Assembly: GCF_000749845.1 (NCBI RefSeq)
Contig: NZ_JQHM01000008.1
Span: forward strand, 1-64,000
DNA: 64,000 nucleotides
Source of the DNA: Pectobacterium betavasculorum
GTDB taxonomy: Bacteria; Pseudomonadota; Gammaproteobacteria; Enterobacterales; Enterobacteriaceae
Direction of reading: 5' to 3'
Shown here: positions 16,236 through 27,678 of the stretch, in pieces
How positions within the stretch are numbered: the stretch's first letter is position 1
Layout of the letters: the number at the start of each line of letters is the position of its first letter
Notes under the pieces: model-generated
Seen by the model: only the letters and a program-made list of their open reading frames with translations
Database searches by the model: none
Told to the model about the DNA's origin: nothing
Made by a program: the position numbers and the translations under genes

Positions 16236-17279
16236 ATGAACGCGACAGCTGAACTGTATAAGTCAAAGAAAATTTCATGGGGCAGTATCATCGCTGGTGT
16301 TGTCACCGTGTTAGCCGTTTCTCTACTGCTTTCCACATTAGGCACAAGTCTTGGCCTCGCCATTGTCGATCCATTATCGGATGAACCGGCCAGCGGCGTT
16401 GGCACTACCGTTCTGGTGTGGTCGTCTTTATCCATCATCATCAGTTTGGCTGTGGGCGGATTTATTGCGGGGAGACTGGCCGCGATTGATGGCGTTATTC
16501 ACGGTTTTTTGGTGTGGGCAACAACGCTGCTCGTTGCCGCCGTTCTGGGTGGAATGTTGATTGGCGGTACACTGAAAGCAACGGGTAGTGCGCTAGGCTC
16601 TGTCGCTTCTGCGACAGGCAACGCGCTGTCCGGTGCAGGCTCGGTGGTGGGGGGAGGCCTTCAAGGGCTGGCGAATCTCGGTTCTCAGGCATTTGGTAAC
16701 ATCGAACTGGATTCTTCATTACAGCCGGAAGAAATCACTCAGGACGTCGCCGATGCACTGCGTAAAAGTGATATCGATTCCCTCCATCCAGACTATATGA
16801 AACAACAGTTGGAGGCCGCGAAAAAAGACATTAGCACAGCGGTTAAAGCCATCGCGGTAAACGGCGAAGACAGTGAAAAAGTGATTCAGGAGCTTCTGGC
16901 TAAACTCAAAAAACGTGGCGAAGCATTAACTCAGGATGTCGATCGTGACAGCCTGACCAAAACGCTAGCGGATAACACCAGCCTGTCACAGGACGAAGTG
17001 AATAAAACCGTCGATAATCTGATTGCCGCGAAAAACAAAACCGCTGAGTTAGTGAATACCCGTTTGCAGGATGTCGAAGCCAGCATTGAGCAGGCAAAAC
17101 AGCAGTATGAGGCGCTGAAACAAAAAGCACGTGAACAAGCCGCAGAAGCCGCCGCCGCAGGTGCGAAAGCCGCGCTGTGGTCCTTCTTTGCGCTGTTAAT
17201 TGGTGCCATCGTCAGCCTGTTCTCTGGTCTATGGGGGGTTAAAACCAGCGCACGCTATCGCCACACTGCACAGGCGTAG
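16236..17279 (+). CDS. Membrane protein of unknown function (annotated in relatives as CAP-Gly protein)
   Basis: 347 residues. Three hydrophobic segments (about 15-43, 58-80 and 88-113) are followed by a Gly/Ser/Ala-rich stretch (about 115-155), a long charged helical region (about 160-305, rich in Lys/Glu/Ala, probably coiled coil) and a final membrane helix (about 313-335). AAAGGGG precedes the ATG. The CAP-Gly name used in related genomes is not supported by any motif I can see. It stands alone between the PTS operon and parE, with bidirectional termination after it. The function is unknown; the shape suggests an envelope-anchored scaffold. Confidence 0.8.
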   Translation: MNATAELYKSKKISWGSIIAGVVTVLAVSLLLSTLGTSLGLAIVDPLSDEPASGVGTTVLVWSSLSIIISLAVGGFIAGRLAAIDGVIHGFLVWATTLLVAAVLGGMLIGGTLKATGSALGSVASATGNALSGAGSVVGGGLQGLANLGSQAFGNIELDSSLQPEEITQDVADALRKSDIDSLHPDYMKQQLEAAKKDISTAVKAIAVNGEDSEKVIQELLAKLKKRGEALTQDVDRDSLTKTLADNTSLSQDEVNKTVDNLIAAKNKTAELVNTRLQDVEASIEQAKQQYEALKQKAREQAAEAAAAGAKAALWSFFALLIGAIVSLFSGLWGVKTSARYRHTAQA

Positions 17280-17317
17280 GGATGAACGCCGCGTGATATT
17301 GTTCGTCACAAGACAGT

Positions 17318-17356
17318 AAAAAAACGGCCACGAAGATAACCTCGTGGCCGCTTTTA
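17318..17356. terminator. Bidirectional terminator between the membrane protein gene and parE
   Basis: A 9-bp perfect stem CGGCCACGA/TCGTGGCCG is flanked by AAAAAAA on the left and CTTTTAT on the right, so it can stop both the plus-strand gene ending at 17279 and parE ending at 17378. Confidence 0.88.
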
Positions 17357-17377
17357 TCAGATAAACACAACCTGACG

Positions 17378-19309
<1,932 letters not shown>

Positions 19310-19356
19310 TTAACGAACCGCTTCGGCGATTCGTTTTTCAATGCATAGGTGGCGAT

Positions 19357-19938
19357 TCAGTCTGTCGCGAGCCCTAGAAAATTCACAATGGGTGTGAAAA
19401 AGTGCTCAAATCCAACAAAGGCATGATTGCCCCCTGACTCCACAGTTTGACGGCAGGCCGTGTAATACGCGACTGCCTGACGATAGTCCAGAACCTCATC
19501 TCCAGTCTGCAACAGCAGCCAGAGCAAATCCGGCGATTCCAGTCGGTCAACCTGCATGACTTTCAGATCGTACACGTGCCGAGACTCTAGCACATATTGT
19601 TCGCCAGTGTAGGGGTTCTGATATTCCCCCAGATGGTCCAGCAATAGCTCAAACGGCTTCACAGCAGGATTCACAACCACGGCAGGCAGCATAAAACACT
19701 GAGATAGCCAGGTGGCATAATAACCACCGAGGGAAGAACCAACAATGCCCACGGGACGACCAGCCCGTTCAATAATCAACGATTCCATCATCTCGGCGGC
19801 CTCTGCCGGATAAGGCGGAAGCTGTGGAATCACCATGTCAATTTCAGGATGCTGTTCTGCCAGCCACGTTTTCAGCGCCGTCGCTTTCGCCGACTGAGGT
19901 GTACTGTTGAAACCGTGCAAATAAAGAAGCGTTGGCAT
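19357..19938 (-). CDS. yqiA: Esterase YqiA, alpha/beta hydrolase
   Basis: 193 residues. The start [19 protein letters not shown] carries the oxyanion-hole HG motif, and the nucleophile elbow is GSSLGGYY (about residues 67-74). The catalytic His is in GGNHAF near the C-terminus. The family acts on short-chain esters such as palmitoyl-CoA and nitrophenyl esters in vitro; the cell role is not settled. Its ATG overlaps the cpdA stop by one base (TAATG), so translation is coupled. Confidence 0.94.
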   Translation of the reverse strand: MPTLLYLHGFNSTPQSAKATALKTWLAEQHPEIDMVIPQLPPYPAEAAEMMESLIIERAGRPVGIVGSSLGGYYATWLSQCFMLPAVVVNPAVKPFELLLDHLGEYQNPYTGEQYVLESRHVYDLKVMQVDRLESPDLLWLLLQTGDEVLDYRQAVAYYTACRQTVESGGNHAFVGFEHFFTPIVNFLGLATD

Positions 19939-20765
19939 TAGTAACCGTCCGAATCCATGTCAGGCAGGAATTCACTGCCCGACAGACGGTAGACCTCAGT
20001 TTCCAAACGACCATCCGGTAGCAGGTCCAAATAGCGCCATCCCGGTGACACGTTATCAATAGTGAAATTAGTACAGTGAGGTTTGAACTGCACGCAGGTC
20101 GACGGCGTTGCCAGCAGGCGGCGGCCATGCCAGTCAAAATCCATCTCCTGATGAATATGCCCACACAGCACGGTGTTCACCTGTGGATAGCGATCCAGTA
20201 CCGCAGAGAGATTATGCGCGTTACGCAGACTGTGCTGATCGAGCCAGGTACAGCCGGAAGGATGCGGGTGATGATGCAGCAGCAGCAGCGTAAAGCGATC
20301 GGGCTGACTTTTCAGACTGCGCTCCAGCCATTCAAGCTGGTATTCGCTCAGCTCGCCGTGTGGGACGCCAAATACCTGACTGTCCAACAGGATGATTTGC
20401 CACTTGTCACCCAGCAGCACATGCTTGGACGGCGCAATACCGGCGTCAGCCAGCGCATCGACCATCGCGGGTTGGAAATCGTGGTTACCCGGAAGCCATA
20501 CGCAAGGTGCAGGGATCTGCGCAATCCCGCGTGAGAAATGGTGATAGGCTTGCAGCGTATGATCCTGCGCCAAATCGCCCGTCGCCACGATCAAATCAAA
20601 CACATCCTGCCGAGCCTTGATGGCATTCAGCACAGCGTGATAGCTACGATAGGTATTGATACCCAGCAAGGTTTCATGCTCGCCCGCAAAAAGATGGGTA
20701 TCTGTTATTTGTAAAATCCTGACTCTGGCGCCACTCGCCACAGGCAGTGTTAACAGGCTTTCCAA
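19938..20765 (-). CDS. cpdA: 3',5'-cyclic AMP phosphodiesterase
   Basis: 275 residues, the same length as E. coli CpdA. Class III calcineurin-like metal motifs are visible in order: DTHLF (about 22-26), [22 protein letters not shown] and CGHIHQE. It hydrolyses cAMP to AMP in the cytoplasm, lowering CRP activity. The stop codon overlaps the yqiA start. Upstream, an ERIC element with an extra insert separates it from yqiB, which may affect how it is transcribed with the rest of the operon. Confidence 0.96.
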   Translation of the reverse strand: MESLLTLPVASGARVRILQITDTHLFAGEHETLLGINTYRSYHAVLNAIKARQDVFDLIVATGDLAQDHTLQAYHHFSRGIAQIPAPCVWLPGNHDFQPAMVDALADAGIAPSKHVLLGDKWQIILLDSQVFGVPHGELSEYQLEWLERSLKSQPDRFTLLLLHHHPHPSGCTWLDQHSLRNAHNLSAVLDRYPQVNTVLCGHIHQEMDFDWHGRRLLATPSTCVQFKPHCTNFTIDNVSPGWRYLDLLPDGRLETEVYRLSGSEFLPDMDSDGY

Positions 20766-20821
20766 ATGGTGTCCTTGGTTACGTAAATCTGTCTCTACCC
20801 GTCATCTTTCAAATTGCAGAA

Positions 20822-21020
20822 TATATCCATCATACTTCAAGCTGCATGTGCGTTGGCTTTCCTCGCTCACCCCAGTCACTTACTGATGTAAGCTCCCAGG
20901 GATGAATGAGAGACATATTGTCTCTCACCAGAGGTCAGCCTTTGGCTGCTCAAATTCGCCTTTGACGAATTTGTCACTGTGTCGCCGCCATCCTGCAACT
21001 CGAATTATTTAGGGTATACG
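20822..21020 (-). repeat. ERIC element (reverse orientation) with 72-bp hairpin-rich insert
   Basis: The ends TATATCCATCATACTTCAAG and CGAATTATTTAGGGTATAC, and the core with CACCCCAGTCACTTACTGAT and GTAAGCTCCCAGGGAT, match the 127-bp enterobacterial repetitive intergenic consensus read in reverse. The element is about 199 bp. The extra bases, roughly 20907-20980, hold three consecutive stems: TGAGAGACA/TGTCTCTCA (20907-20927), CAGCC/GGCTG (20936-20948) and CAAATTCG/CGAATTTG (20951-20973). ERIC copies with an internal insertion near this point are known in enterobacteria. Confidence 0.9.
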
Positions 21021-21066
21021 TTGGTTTCCCTTATGGCTCAACGGTCACTTTCCTGCACGTTGAAAT

Positions 21067-21498
21067 CTATTGGGTATCAAAAACCGGTATCGACATCGAA
21101 CCATACGCCAAACAATATTTTAGCCAATCAGCAAGAAACTGATTAATTTGATGCTTCTCGTCACGTTGATGTAACTTCTTATTAGGATAATCATAACGTG
21201 CTTTGAAACGAAAGATCTGCTGGCTGGCACACACTTCCGCAACCAACGCATCATGATACAACCTAACACTCATCATTGGCAGGCTCCAATAGCTGACAGC
21301 AGGTGCCGTCTGCTTAATTTCTACCAATGAGGTATAGCGAGTAGATTCAAGAATCGTCAACTGGTAGACCGCATTATCGACGTGATAAACCGCGATTTCA
21401 CCGACCTCATCAACTTTTGGCAGCAAACGCCGTAATTGCATGAAATTGGTTTCACATAACCTCATCATGGCAGGGAAATCCGGTGTATAACGTTTCAT
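21067..21498 (-). CDS. yqiB: DUF1249 family protein YqiB
   Basis: 143 residues, matching E. coli YqiB (140) from MKRYTPDFP to the end; the segment [19 protein letters not shown] is essentially identical. An in-frame start further upstream would extend it into nudF and is rejected. The ATG lies 4 bases after the nudF stop, so translation is likely coupled. The molecular role is not firmly known; the gene is a constant member of the nudF-cpdA-parE cluster. No membrane segment or signal peptide is present. Confidence 0.93.
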   Translation of the reverse strand: MKRYTPDFPAMMRLCETNFMQLRRLLPKVDEVGEIAVYHVDNAVYQLTILESTRYTSLVEIKQTAPAVSYWSLPMMSVRLYHDALVAEVCASQQIFRFKARYDYPNKKLHQRDEKHQINQFLADWLKYCLAYGSMSIPVFDTQ

Positions 21499-21502
21499 CA
21501 AT

Positions 21503-22135
21503 TCAACCCACCCACGCGCGTTTGAGTTCTTCATGGTGCAACGCCAACCATTGCAAGGCAATGACAGATGCCGCGTTATCAACAATCCCCGCTTCAACCC
21601 ATTGATAGCTCTGCTCGCGGCTCACCACATGGACGCGGATATCTTCATTTTCCTCCGCCAGACCGTGAATTCCTTTTGCCATACGAGTATCCACTTCACC
21701 CACCATCACCGCCAAACGTTCGCTCGTGCCACCGGGGCTGGCAAGGTAGTTGATTATCGGTCGGCAACGGCCAACCCTTAATCCAGCTTCTTCTTCTGCT
21801 TCACGCCGCGCCACCTCTTCGTGGCTTTCTCCTGGCTCAATCATGCCAGCCACCAGCTCAAACAGCCAGGGAGACGCGCTGGTGTCATAGGCAGCGATAC
21901 GAATCTGTTCTATTAATACCACTTCATCACGTACCGGATCGTAAGGTAGCAACACAGCGGCATGACCACGCTCTAAAATCTCACGACTGACTTCACCGCT
22001 CATACCGCCATTAAACAGGCGATGACGGAAACGGTAACGCTCCAGCGAAAAAAAACCGTCGTACAGCGTTTCGCGTGCAATAATTTCTACATCATCTTTG
22101 GTAAAAGTAACGGGGCCGGATACGAAAGACGCCAT
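21503..22135 (-). CDS. nudF: ADP-ribose pyrophosphatase
   Basis: 210 residues, equal in size to E. coli NudF. The Nudix box is complete: [23 protein letters not shown] (about residues 96-119). It hydrolyses ADP-ribose and related nucleotide sugars to AMP and sugar phosphate, and affects glycogen metabolism in E. coli by drawing on ADP-glucose. The start [18 protein letters not shown] follows AGGAGTG. It is the first gene of the minus-strand operon and divergent from tolC. Confidence 0.96.
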   Translation of the reverse strand: MASFVSGPVTFTKDDVEIIARETLYDGFFSLERYRFRHRLFNGGMSGEVSREILERGHAAVLLPYDPVRDEVVLIEQIRIAAYDTSASPWLFELVAGMIEPGESHEEVARREAEEEAGLRVGRCRPIINYLASPGGTSERLAVMVGEVDTRMAKGIHGLAEENEDIRVHVVSREQSYQWVEAGIVDNAASVIALQWLALHHEELKRAWVG

Positions 22136-22471
22136 GGCTGCACTCCTGTAACAAGTATTAATGGAATCCGGTATTGTATGGCGGAATCCGCTGTCATTAT
22201 ACTCGTCATTGTTTTTGAACGTTTATTAGGCATGACGTCCGCGAGGTAGGGCTATCCCCGCTCGTCGCATCAGTTTTCGGTGCCTTACTGAATAGCAAAA
22301 CGTCACACTGAATCATCCAACGGGTCAATTTACCTGACCATTTGGATATATTCCGCTGAAAGATGGCACGTTCAGCTACCTTATCCTATTGGCAGATTCT
22401 GATAGAATCGACAATTATTCGTCTACAGACAGCGCTACCATCGCGAGATTGCTGCACAACAAGGAATGCAA
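22136..22471. promoter_or_regulatory. Divergent nudF/tolC promoter region
   Basis: No gene fits here. A possible tolC -10 box TAGAAT is at 22403-22408, with a weak TTATCC at 22381-22386 as -35 (16-base spacing). In E. coli tolC has several promoters, some controlled by MarA/SoxS/Rob and PhoP; I cannot identify those sites with confidence here. Confidence 0.35.
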
Positions 22472-23863
22472 ATGAAGAAATTGCTCCCTCTTCTTATTGG
22501 TCTTAGCCTGGGTGGCTTTAGTGCCATGAGTCAGGCGGAAAACCTGTTACAGGTCTACCAACAGGCAAAAAGCACCAACCCTGATTTACGCAGTTCTGCG
22601 GCAACCCGCGATGCCGCGTTTGAAAAAATCAACGAATCACGCAGCCCCTTACTGCCGCAGTTGGGTTTAGGCGCTGACTATACCTATAACAAAGGCTACC
22701 GTGACAGCAAAGACGTCAATAGCAACGTCAAGGGTGCTTCACTGCAATTGACCCAGACGCTGTTCGACATGTCCAAATGGCGTGCGCTGACGTTGCAGGA
22801 AAAACAGGCCGGTATTGAAGACGTAACCTACCAGACCGCTCAACAGAATCTGATGCTGAACACGGCGACCGCTTATTTCAACGTGCTGCGCGCTATTGAC
22901 TCGCTGTCCTACATCAATGCGCAGAAGCAGGCGATTTATCGCCAGTTGGATCAGACGACACAGCGTTTCAACGTTGGCCTGGTGGCTATTACCGACGTAC
23001 AGAACGCCCGTGCCCAATATGACAGCGTGCTGGCCAATGAAGTGTTGACGCGTAACACGTTGGATAATGCGCTCGAATCACTGCGCCAGATTACTGGCAA
23101 TTTCTACCCGCAACTGGCCGGCCTGAATATCGAACGTTTCTCTACCCAGAAACCTGAAGCCGTTAACAACCTGCTGAAAGAAGCCGAAAACCGCAACCTG
23201 AATTTGTTATCCGCACGTTTGAGCCAGGATTTAGCACGTGAGCAGATTCGTTCCGCCGAAACAGGCTATATGCCAACGCTGGATCTCACGGCATCGACGG
23301 GCGTGAGCGATACCCGCTATTCCGGTTCACGGACGAATAGTGGCAACTTCAACGACACCGACGCTGGGCAGCACCAAGTGGGGATTAACTTCACTCTGCC
23401 GCTTTATAGCGGTGGCGCGACCAATTCTCAGGTGAAACAGGCGCAGCACAGCTACGTTAGCTCTAGTGAACTGCTGGAAAGCGCACACCGTTCTGTTATC
23501 CAGACGGTACGTTCATCGTTTAACAACATTTCAACCTCCATCAGCAGCATTAATGCATACAAACAGGCTGAAGTGTCTGCACAAAGCTCTCTGGATGCCA
23601 TGGAAGCCGGCTATCAGGTAGGAACGCGCACCATCGTTGACGTACTGGACGCGACCACCACGCTTTATAACGCCAAACAGCAGCTCTCCAGCGCACGTTA
23701 TGATTACCTGATCAATCAGTTAAACATCAAGTCCGCGCAGGGCACGTTGAGCGAAGCCGATCTGCAAGTACTGAATGCGTCATTAGGTCAACCAGTATCA
23801 ACGACGCCGGCCGTAACGGATAATAACGCTCCGCAGGCAACGACCGCCTCAATGCTGCGTTAA
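22472..23863 (+). CDS. tolC: Outer-membrane efflux channel TolC
   Basis: 463 residues with a signal peptide of about 22 residues (cleaved before ENLLQVYQQ, as in E. coli). Two OEP repeats form the trimeric beta-barrel and alpha-helical tunnel; segments FNVGLVAITDVQNARAQYD and AGYQVGTRTIVDVLDATTT are the conserved pair. It is the exit duct for AcrAB-type pumps and type I secretion (proteases in soft-rot bacteria). The ATG at 22472 is better spaced from AAGGA than the in-frame ATG six bases earlier. ygiB and ygiC follow, as in E. coli. Confidence 0.97.
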   Translation: MKKLLPLLIGLSLGGFSAMSQAENLLQVYQQAKSTNPDLRSSAATRDAAFEKINESRSPLLPQLGLGADYTYNKGYRDSKDVNSNVKGASLQLTQTLFDMSKWRALTLQEKQAGIEDVTYQTAQQNLMLNTATAYFNVLRAIDSLSYINAQKQAIYRQLDQTTQRFNVGLVAITDVQNARAQYDSVLANEVLTRNTLDNALESLRQITGNFYPQLAGLNIERFSTQKPEAVNNLLKEAENRNLNLLSARLSQDLAREQIRSAETGYMPTLDLTASTGVSDTRYSGSRTNSGNFNDTDAGQHQVGINFTLPLYSGGATNSQVKQAQHSYVSSSELLESAHRSVIQTVRSSFNNISTSISSINAYKQAEVSAQSSLDAMEAGYQVGTRTIVDVLDATTTLYNAKQQLSSARYDYLINQLNIKSAQGTLSEADLQVLNASLGQPVSTTPAVTDNNAPQATTASMLR

Positions 23864-23892
23864 TCTGTAGCCGCGTGACAAGTATCCGATAC

Positions 23893-23918
23893 AGGGGAAC
23901 CACGGTTCCCCTTTTTTA
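23893..23918 (+). terminator. Rho-independent terminator of tolC
   Basis: AGGGGAACC pairs with GGTTCCCCT around a 2-base loop, followed by TTTTTATA. It begins 30 bases after the tolC stop and separates it from ygiB. Confidence 0.9.
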
Positions 23919-24132
23919 TACCGGTATCTTTTCCACAAAATAACGTAATGCCATCAGAACGCTGGGGCCGTCTTCCTTCTTCATAAAGAGAAACGCTGCA
24001 CGACTTAATGTATAGCAACGTAAAGACCCCCTCCGTTACACCTATTGCTGCTTTAAATTCAAGCAACGTTCCCCTATTCTTAGGCATACTTATTTGCTAT
24101 TGGCCGTGATGCTTTGCTCTGGGATAAACACG

Positions 24133-24807
24133 ATGAAACGCACAAAAAATATTAATCAGGAAACGTTCCGCAAGGAATGGCGAACGCACCGTCTGGCACC
24201 TGTTGCTTTGGCCGTCAGCGCTGTATTTTTCCTCGCGGGCTGCGAACAAACGGATGAAACCGTTTCCCTCTACCAGAATGCGGATGACTGTTCGTCAGCA
24301 AACCCGTCAATGGCAGCCCAATGCACTACCGCGTACAATAATGCGTTAAAAGAAGCGGAAAAAACGGCACCGAAATACGCAACAAAAGAAGACTGCGTAG
24401 CGGAATTCGGCGAAGCACAATGTACCCAAACACCTGCGCCTGCACAGGCCGGTATGGCAGCAGAATCGCAGCAAGGCGGCGGTATGTCCTGGATGCCGTT
24501 GATGGCCGGTTACATGATGGGCAGGATGATGGGGGGTGGTGCCGGTTTCGCACAGCAGCCGCTGTTCAGTCCAAAAACGCCAGCCAGCCCAGCCAATGGG
24601 CAATTCGTTGATGCAGCAGGTAAAAACTACGGCAACGCGACAACAGGCCGCACGATGACCGTGCCTAAAACCGCACTGGCACCAAAGCCTGCAACCACCT
24701 CGACCATCACGCGTGGTGGCTTTGGTGAAACCGTCGCGAAGCAAAACAGCATGCAGCGCAGCAGCGCCAGTTCAAGTTCCAGCTCTTCCCGTAGCATGGG
24801 CGGCTGA
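24133..24807 (+). CDS. ygiB: DUF1190 lipoprotein YgiB
   Basis: 224 residues, similar throughout to E. coli YgiB. The lipobox LAGC with Cys37 follows an unusually long charged N-terminus ([16 protein letters not shown]). The middle contains a Met/Gly-rich stretch [19 protein letters not shown] and the tail is Ser-rich, ending SRSMGG. An upstream ATG at 24094 is rejected because homology begins at 24133. The function is unknown; it is paired with the ATP-grasp enzyme YgiC 11 bases downstream, pointing to joint envelope modification. Confidence 0.92.
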   Translation: MKRTKNINQETFRKEWRTHRLAPVALAVSAVFFLAGCEQTDETVSLYQNADDCSSANPSMAAQCTTAYNNALKEAEKTAPKYATKEDCVAEFGEAQCTQTPAPAQAGMAAESQQGGGMSWMPLMAGYMMGRMMGGGAGFAQQPLFSPKTPASPANGQFVDAAGKNYGNATTGRTMTVPKTALAPKPATTSTITRGGFGETVAKQNSMQRSSASSSSSSSRSMGG

Positions 24808-24818
24808 GGACGTATCGA

Positions 24819-25979
24819 ATGAAGCGGATAGATATTACAGCGCGTCCTGACTGGCAGGAAAAAGCCACCGAATTTGGTTTTCGTTTCCACACCATGTACG
24901 GCGAGCCTTACTGGAGTGAAGAGGCTTACTACCAGTTCACGCTCGCTCAGATCGAAGAGCTGGAGGAAACCACGGCAGAACTGCATCAGATGTGCCTGCA
25001 AGTGGTGGAAAAAGTCATTAACAGCGACGCGCTGCTCGCCAAATTCCGAATTCCCAAACACACCTGGGAATTCGTTAGACATTCATGGCGCACCAATCAG
25101 CCCTCACTGTATTCGCGTCTCGATCTGGCGTATGACGGCAAGTCTCCAGCCAAGCTGCTGGAAAACAATGCGGATACACCAACATCGCTATATGAAGCCG
25201 CCTTTTTCCAATGGCTGTGGCTGGAAGATCAAATCAACGCCGGAAATTTGCCGCAGAATTCTGACCAGTACAACAGCATCCAGGAAAAGCTGATCGAACG
25301 CTTTGAAGATCTGAAGCTGAATCATGGCTTTGGCTTGCTGCATTTCGCCTGCTGTCAGGATACGGAAGAAGATCGCGGTACGGTGCAATATCTTCAGGAT
25401 TGTGCGCTGGAAGCAGGTCTGCCGAGCGAATTTCTGTACATCGAGGAAATCGGCCTCGGAGAGAAAGGGCAGTTTACCGATCCTGAAAATCAGGTAATTA
25501 GTAACCTGTTCAAGCTGTATCCGTGGGAATTCATGCTGCGTGAGGTGTTTTCCACCAAGCTGGAAGATGCAGGCGTGCGCTGGCTGGAGCCAGCCTGGAA
25601 AAGTATCATTTCCAATAAAGCGCTGCTGCCGATGCTGTGGGAAATGTTCCCGAATCACCCCAATCTGCTTCCTGCCTACTTTGCGGAAGATGAACACCCC
25701 AAACTGGACAGCTACGTCATCAAGCCGCTGTTTTCACGCGAAGGGGCAAACATCCAGATCGTTGAAAACGGAAAAGAGATTGCATCAGCCGACGGCCCTT
25801 ACGGCGAAGAAGGGATGATCGTCCAGCAATACCATCAATTACCGAAGTTCGGCGACAGCTACACGCTGATTGGTAGCTGGCTGGTGAACGATCAACCTTG
25901 TGGTATCGGCGTACGTGAAGATCGCGCCCTGATCACGCAGGATCTCTCGCGTTTCTACCCGCATACCATTCTGGATTAA
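24819..25979 (+). CDS. ygiC: Glutathionylspermidine synthase-like ATP-grasp protein YgiC
   Basis: 386 residues, the full length of the family. It matches the C-terminal synthetase half of glutathionylspermidine synthase: an ATP-grasp fold with conserved [16 protein letters not shown] (about 107-122), [14 protein letters not shown] (about 303-316) and a closing [22 protein letters not shown]. The amidase half of Gsp is absent. The natural substrate is unknown; E. coli YgiC has not been shown to make glutathionylspermidine. It forms an operon with ygiB. Confidence 0.94.
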   Translation: MKRIDITARPDWQEKATEFGFRFHTMYGEPYWSEEAYYQFTLAQIEELEETTAELHQMCLQVVEKVINSDALLAKFRIPKHTWEFVRHSWRTNQPSLYSRLDLAYDGKSPAKLLENNADTPTSLYEAAFFQWLWLEDQINAGNLPQNSDQYNSIQEKLIERFEDLKLNHGFGLLHFACCQDTEEDRGTVQYLQDCALEAGLPSEFLYIEEIGLGEKGQFTDPENQVISNLFKLYPWEFMLREVFSTKLEDAGVRWLEPAWKSIISNKALLPMLWEMFPNHPNLLPAYFAEDEHPKLDSYVIKPLFSREGANIQIVENGKEIASADGPYGEEGMIVQQYHQLPKFGDSYTLIGSWLVNDQPCGIGVREDRALITQDLSRFYPHTILD

Positions 25980-25997
25980 GCAGAAAAATTGAAAGTA

Positions 25998-26025
25998 AGA
26001 AGGCACGATTTTCACCGTGCCTTCT
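25998..26025. terminator. Hairpin between convergent ygiC and ygiD
   Basis: AGAAGGCACG (25998-26007) pairs with CGTGCCTTCT (26016-26025). The T-tract is weak on both sides (CATTTCT to the right, TACTTTC on the minus side), so it is a moderate bidirectional terminator. Confidence 0.6.
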
Positions 26026-26047
26026 CATTTCTAAAGCAAAGAGCAGA

Positions 26048-26833
26048 TTAGCCCACCTGTACCGACAGCATACTCAGCGATCCCATTTCAAGCCCATCGA
26101 CTGGAATACTTATCGCTTCTTTGCCGTCCCAACTTCCCAGCACATAAAGCAGCGGGAAGTAGTGATCGGGCGTCGGGTTAGACAAGGCCGCACCATCATG
26201 CTGCATAAAATTAACCAGCGGATGATCGTCTCCCTGATACGTCAGGTTATCACGCACAAATTGATTGAATGAAACAGCCCAAGGATACGGCTCTGCGTCA
26301 CTGTCCCATTTCACCATCCGCAGGTTATGCACGACGTTGCCACTGGCCACAATCATAAAGCCTTCATCACGCAGAGCTGCCAGCTTGCGCCCTAATTCGT
26401 AGTGATACGCAGCAGGCTGCGTACCGTCCACGCTCAGTTGCACAACGGGAATATCCGCGTTCGGATACATCTTTATCAGCACGCCCCAGGAACCATGATC
26501 CAAACCCCATTGGCTTTGATCGGCAGTAACCGGATACGGTGCCAGCACCTGTTGGATTCTCGCCGCTAACTCAGGTGAACCGGGTGCTGGATACTGGGTA
26601 TCAAACAGCGCCTGTGGGAAACCGCCGAAATCATGAATTGTGCGTGGTTTCTCCATCGCCGTCACAGCCGTGCCACGGGTATACCAATGGGCGGAAACAG
26701 CAATAATTGCCTTCGGATGCGGCAACGTCTCACCTAGCGTTTGCCATGCCTGAGTATAAGTATTACTTTCCAACACGTTCATCGGGCTACCGTGGCCGAG
26801 GAACAGTGCAGGCATCCGGGAAGTGTTGTTCAT
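26048..26833 (-). CDS. ygiD: 4,5-DOPA-extradiol-type dioxygenase YgiD
   Basis: About 261 residues of the LigB-like class III extradiol dioxygenase family. Metal ligands are expected in FLGHGSPMNVL (near residue 15), SAHWYTRG (near 50) and NVVHNLR (near 170). E. coli YgiD cleaves L-DOPA at the 4,5 bond, giving betalamic-type products; the physiological substrate is uncertain. The ATG at 26833 is better spaced from AGAGGA than the ATG at 26839. It converges on ygiC; the 217 bases between it and the rnpB repeats hold no gene. Confidence 0.92.
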   Translation of the reverse strand: MNNTSRMPALFLGHGSPMNVLESNTYTQAWQTLGETLPHPKAIIAVSAHWYTRGTAVTAMEKPRTIHDFGGFPQALFDTQYPAPGSPELAARIQQVLAPYPVTADQSQWGLDHGSWGVLIKMYPNADIPVVQLSVDGTQPAAYHYELGRKLAALRDEGFMIVASGNVVHNLRMVKWDSDAEPYPWAVSFNQFVRDNLTYQGDDHPLVNFMQHDGAALSNPTPDHYFPLLYVLGSWDGKEAISIPVDGLEMGSLSMLSVQVG

Positions 26834-27056
26834 AATCATATCCTCTGAAAGATGTCAGCGAGCGTGCAGCCGCACGCGATGGCCTTACTTTACGCGCTTT
26901 ATGACAGAGAAAAAGTCAGAGTTATGTGATGGAGAACATCAATTAATTTGACAGGTGTGGCACGGCAAGAAAAACTACCGACAAGGGATAAGACTCGCAA
27001 AAGACCAGATTAAGCAGAGCGACCTTTTATAGTATTTCCTAAGCATCGCTTCACAC

Positions 27057-27265
27057 TGACCGTTAAGCCGCGTTCTTTCATAAAAAGCGTCGTGGACAGT
27101 CATTCATCTTGCCTGCCCCATAAAGCAAAACCCCGCCGAAGCGAGGTTTCATGATGAAGGGCGTTGACCGTTAAGCCGCGTTCTTTCATAAAAAGCGTCG
27201 TGGACAGTCATTCATCTTGCCTGCCCCATAAAGCAAAACCCCGCCGAAGCGGGGTTTTATGATGA

Positions 27266-27272
<7 letters not shown>
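27057..27272 (-). repeat. Two 108-bp tandem repeats derived from the 3' end of rnpB, each with a terminator
   Basis: Copies at 27057-27164 and 27165-27272 differ at only three or four positions. Each repeats part of the rnpB 3' end (TGACCGTTAAGCCG and GTCGTGGACAGTCATTCATC) and carries a terminator on the minus strand: AAAACCCCGC TTCG GCGGGGTTTT at 27235-27258 and its slightly decayed copy at 27127-27150, where one pair became G-U. The repeats lie downstream of rnpB in its direction of transcription. E. coli has a comparable tandem array after rnpB. Confidence 0.93.
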
Positions 27273-27642
<370 letters not shown>

Positions 27643-27649
27643 GGCGCGG

Positions 27650-27678
27650 ATAATAGGACAAATTGTCCTACTTGTCAT
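27650..27678 (-). promoter_or_regulatory. rnpB promoter overlapping the end of rsmI
   Basis: On the minus strand a -10 box TATTAT (27650-27655) lies 8 bases before the RNA 5' end, with TGACAA (27673-27678) 17 bases upstream as -35. The -35 covers the last codons of rsmI (Asp-Lys), and the stop codon is in the spacer. A 15-base palindrome AGGACAAATTGTCCT (27655-27669) fills the spacer. Confidence 0.65.
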
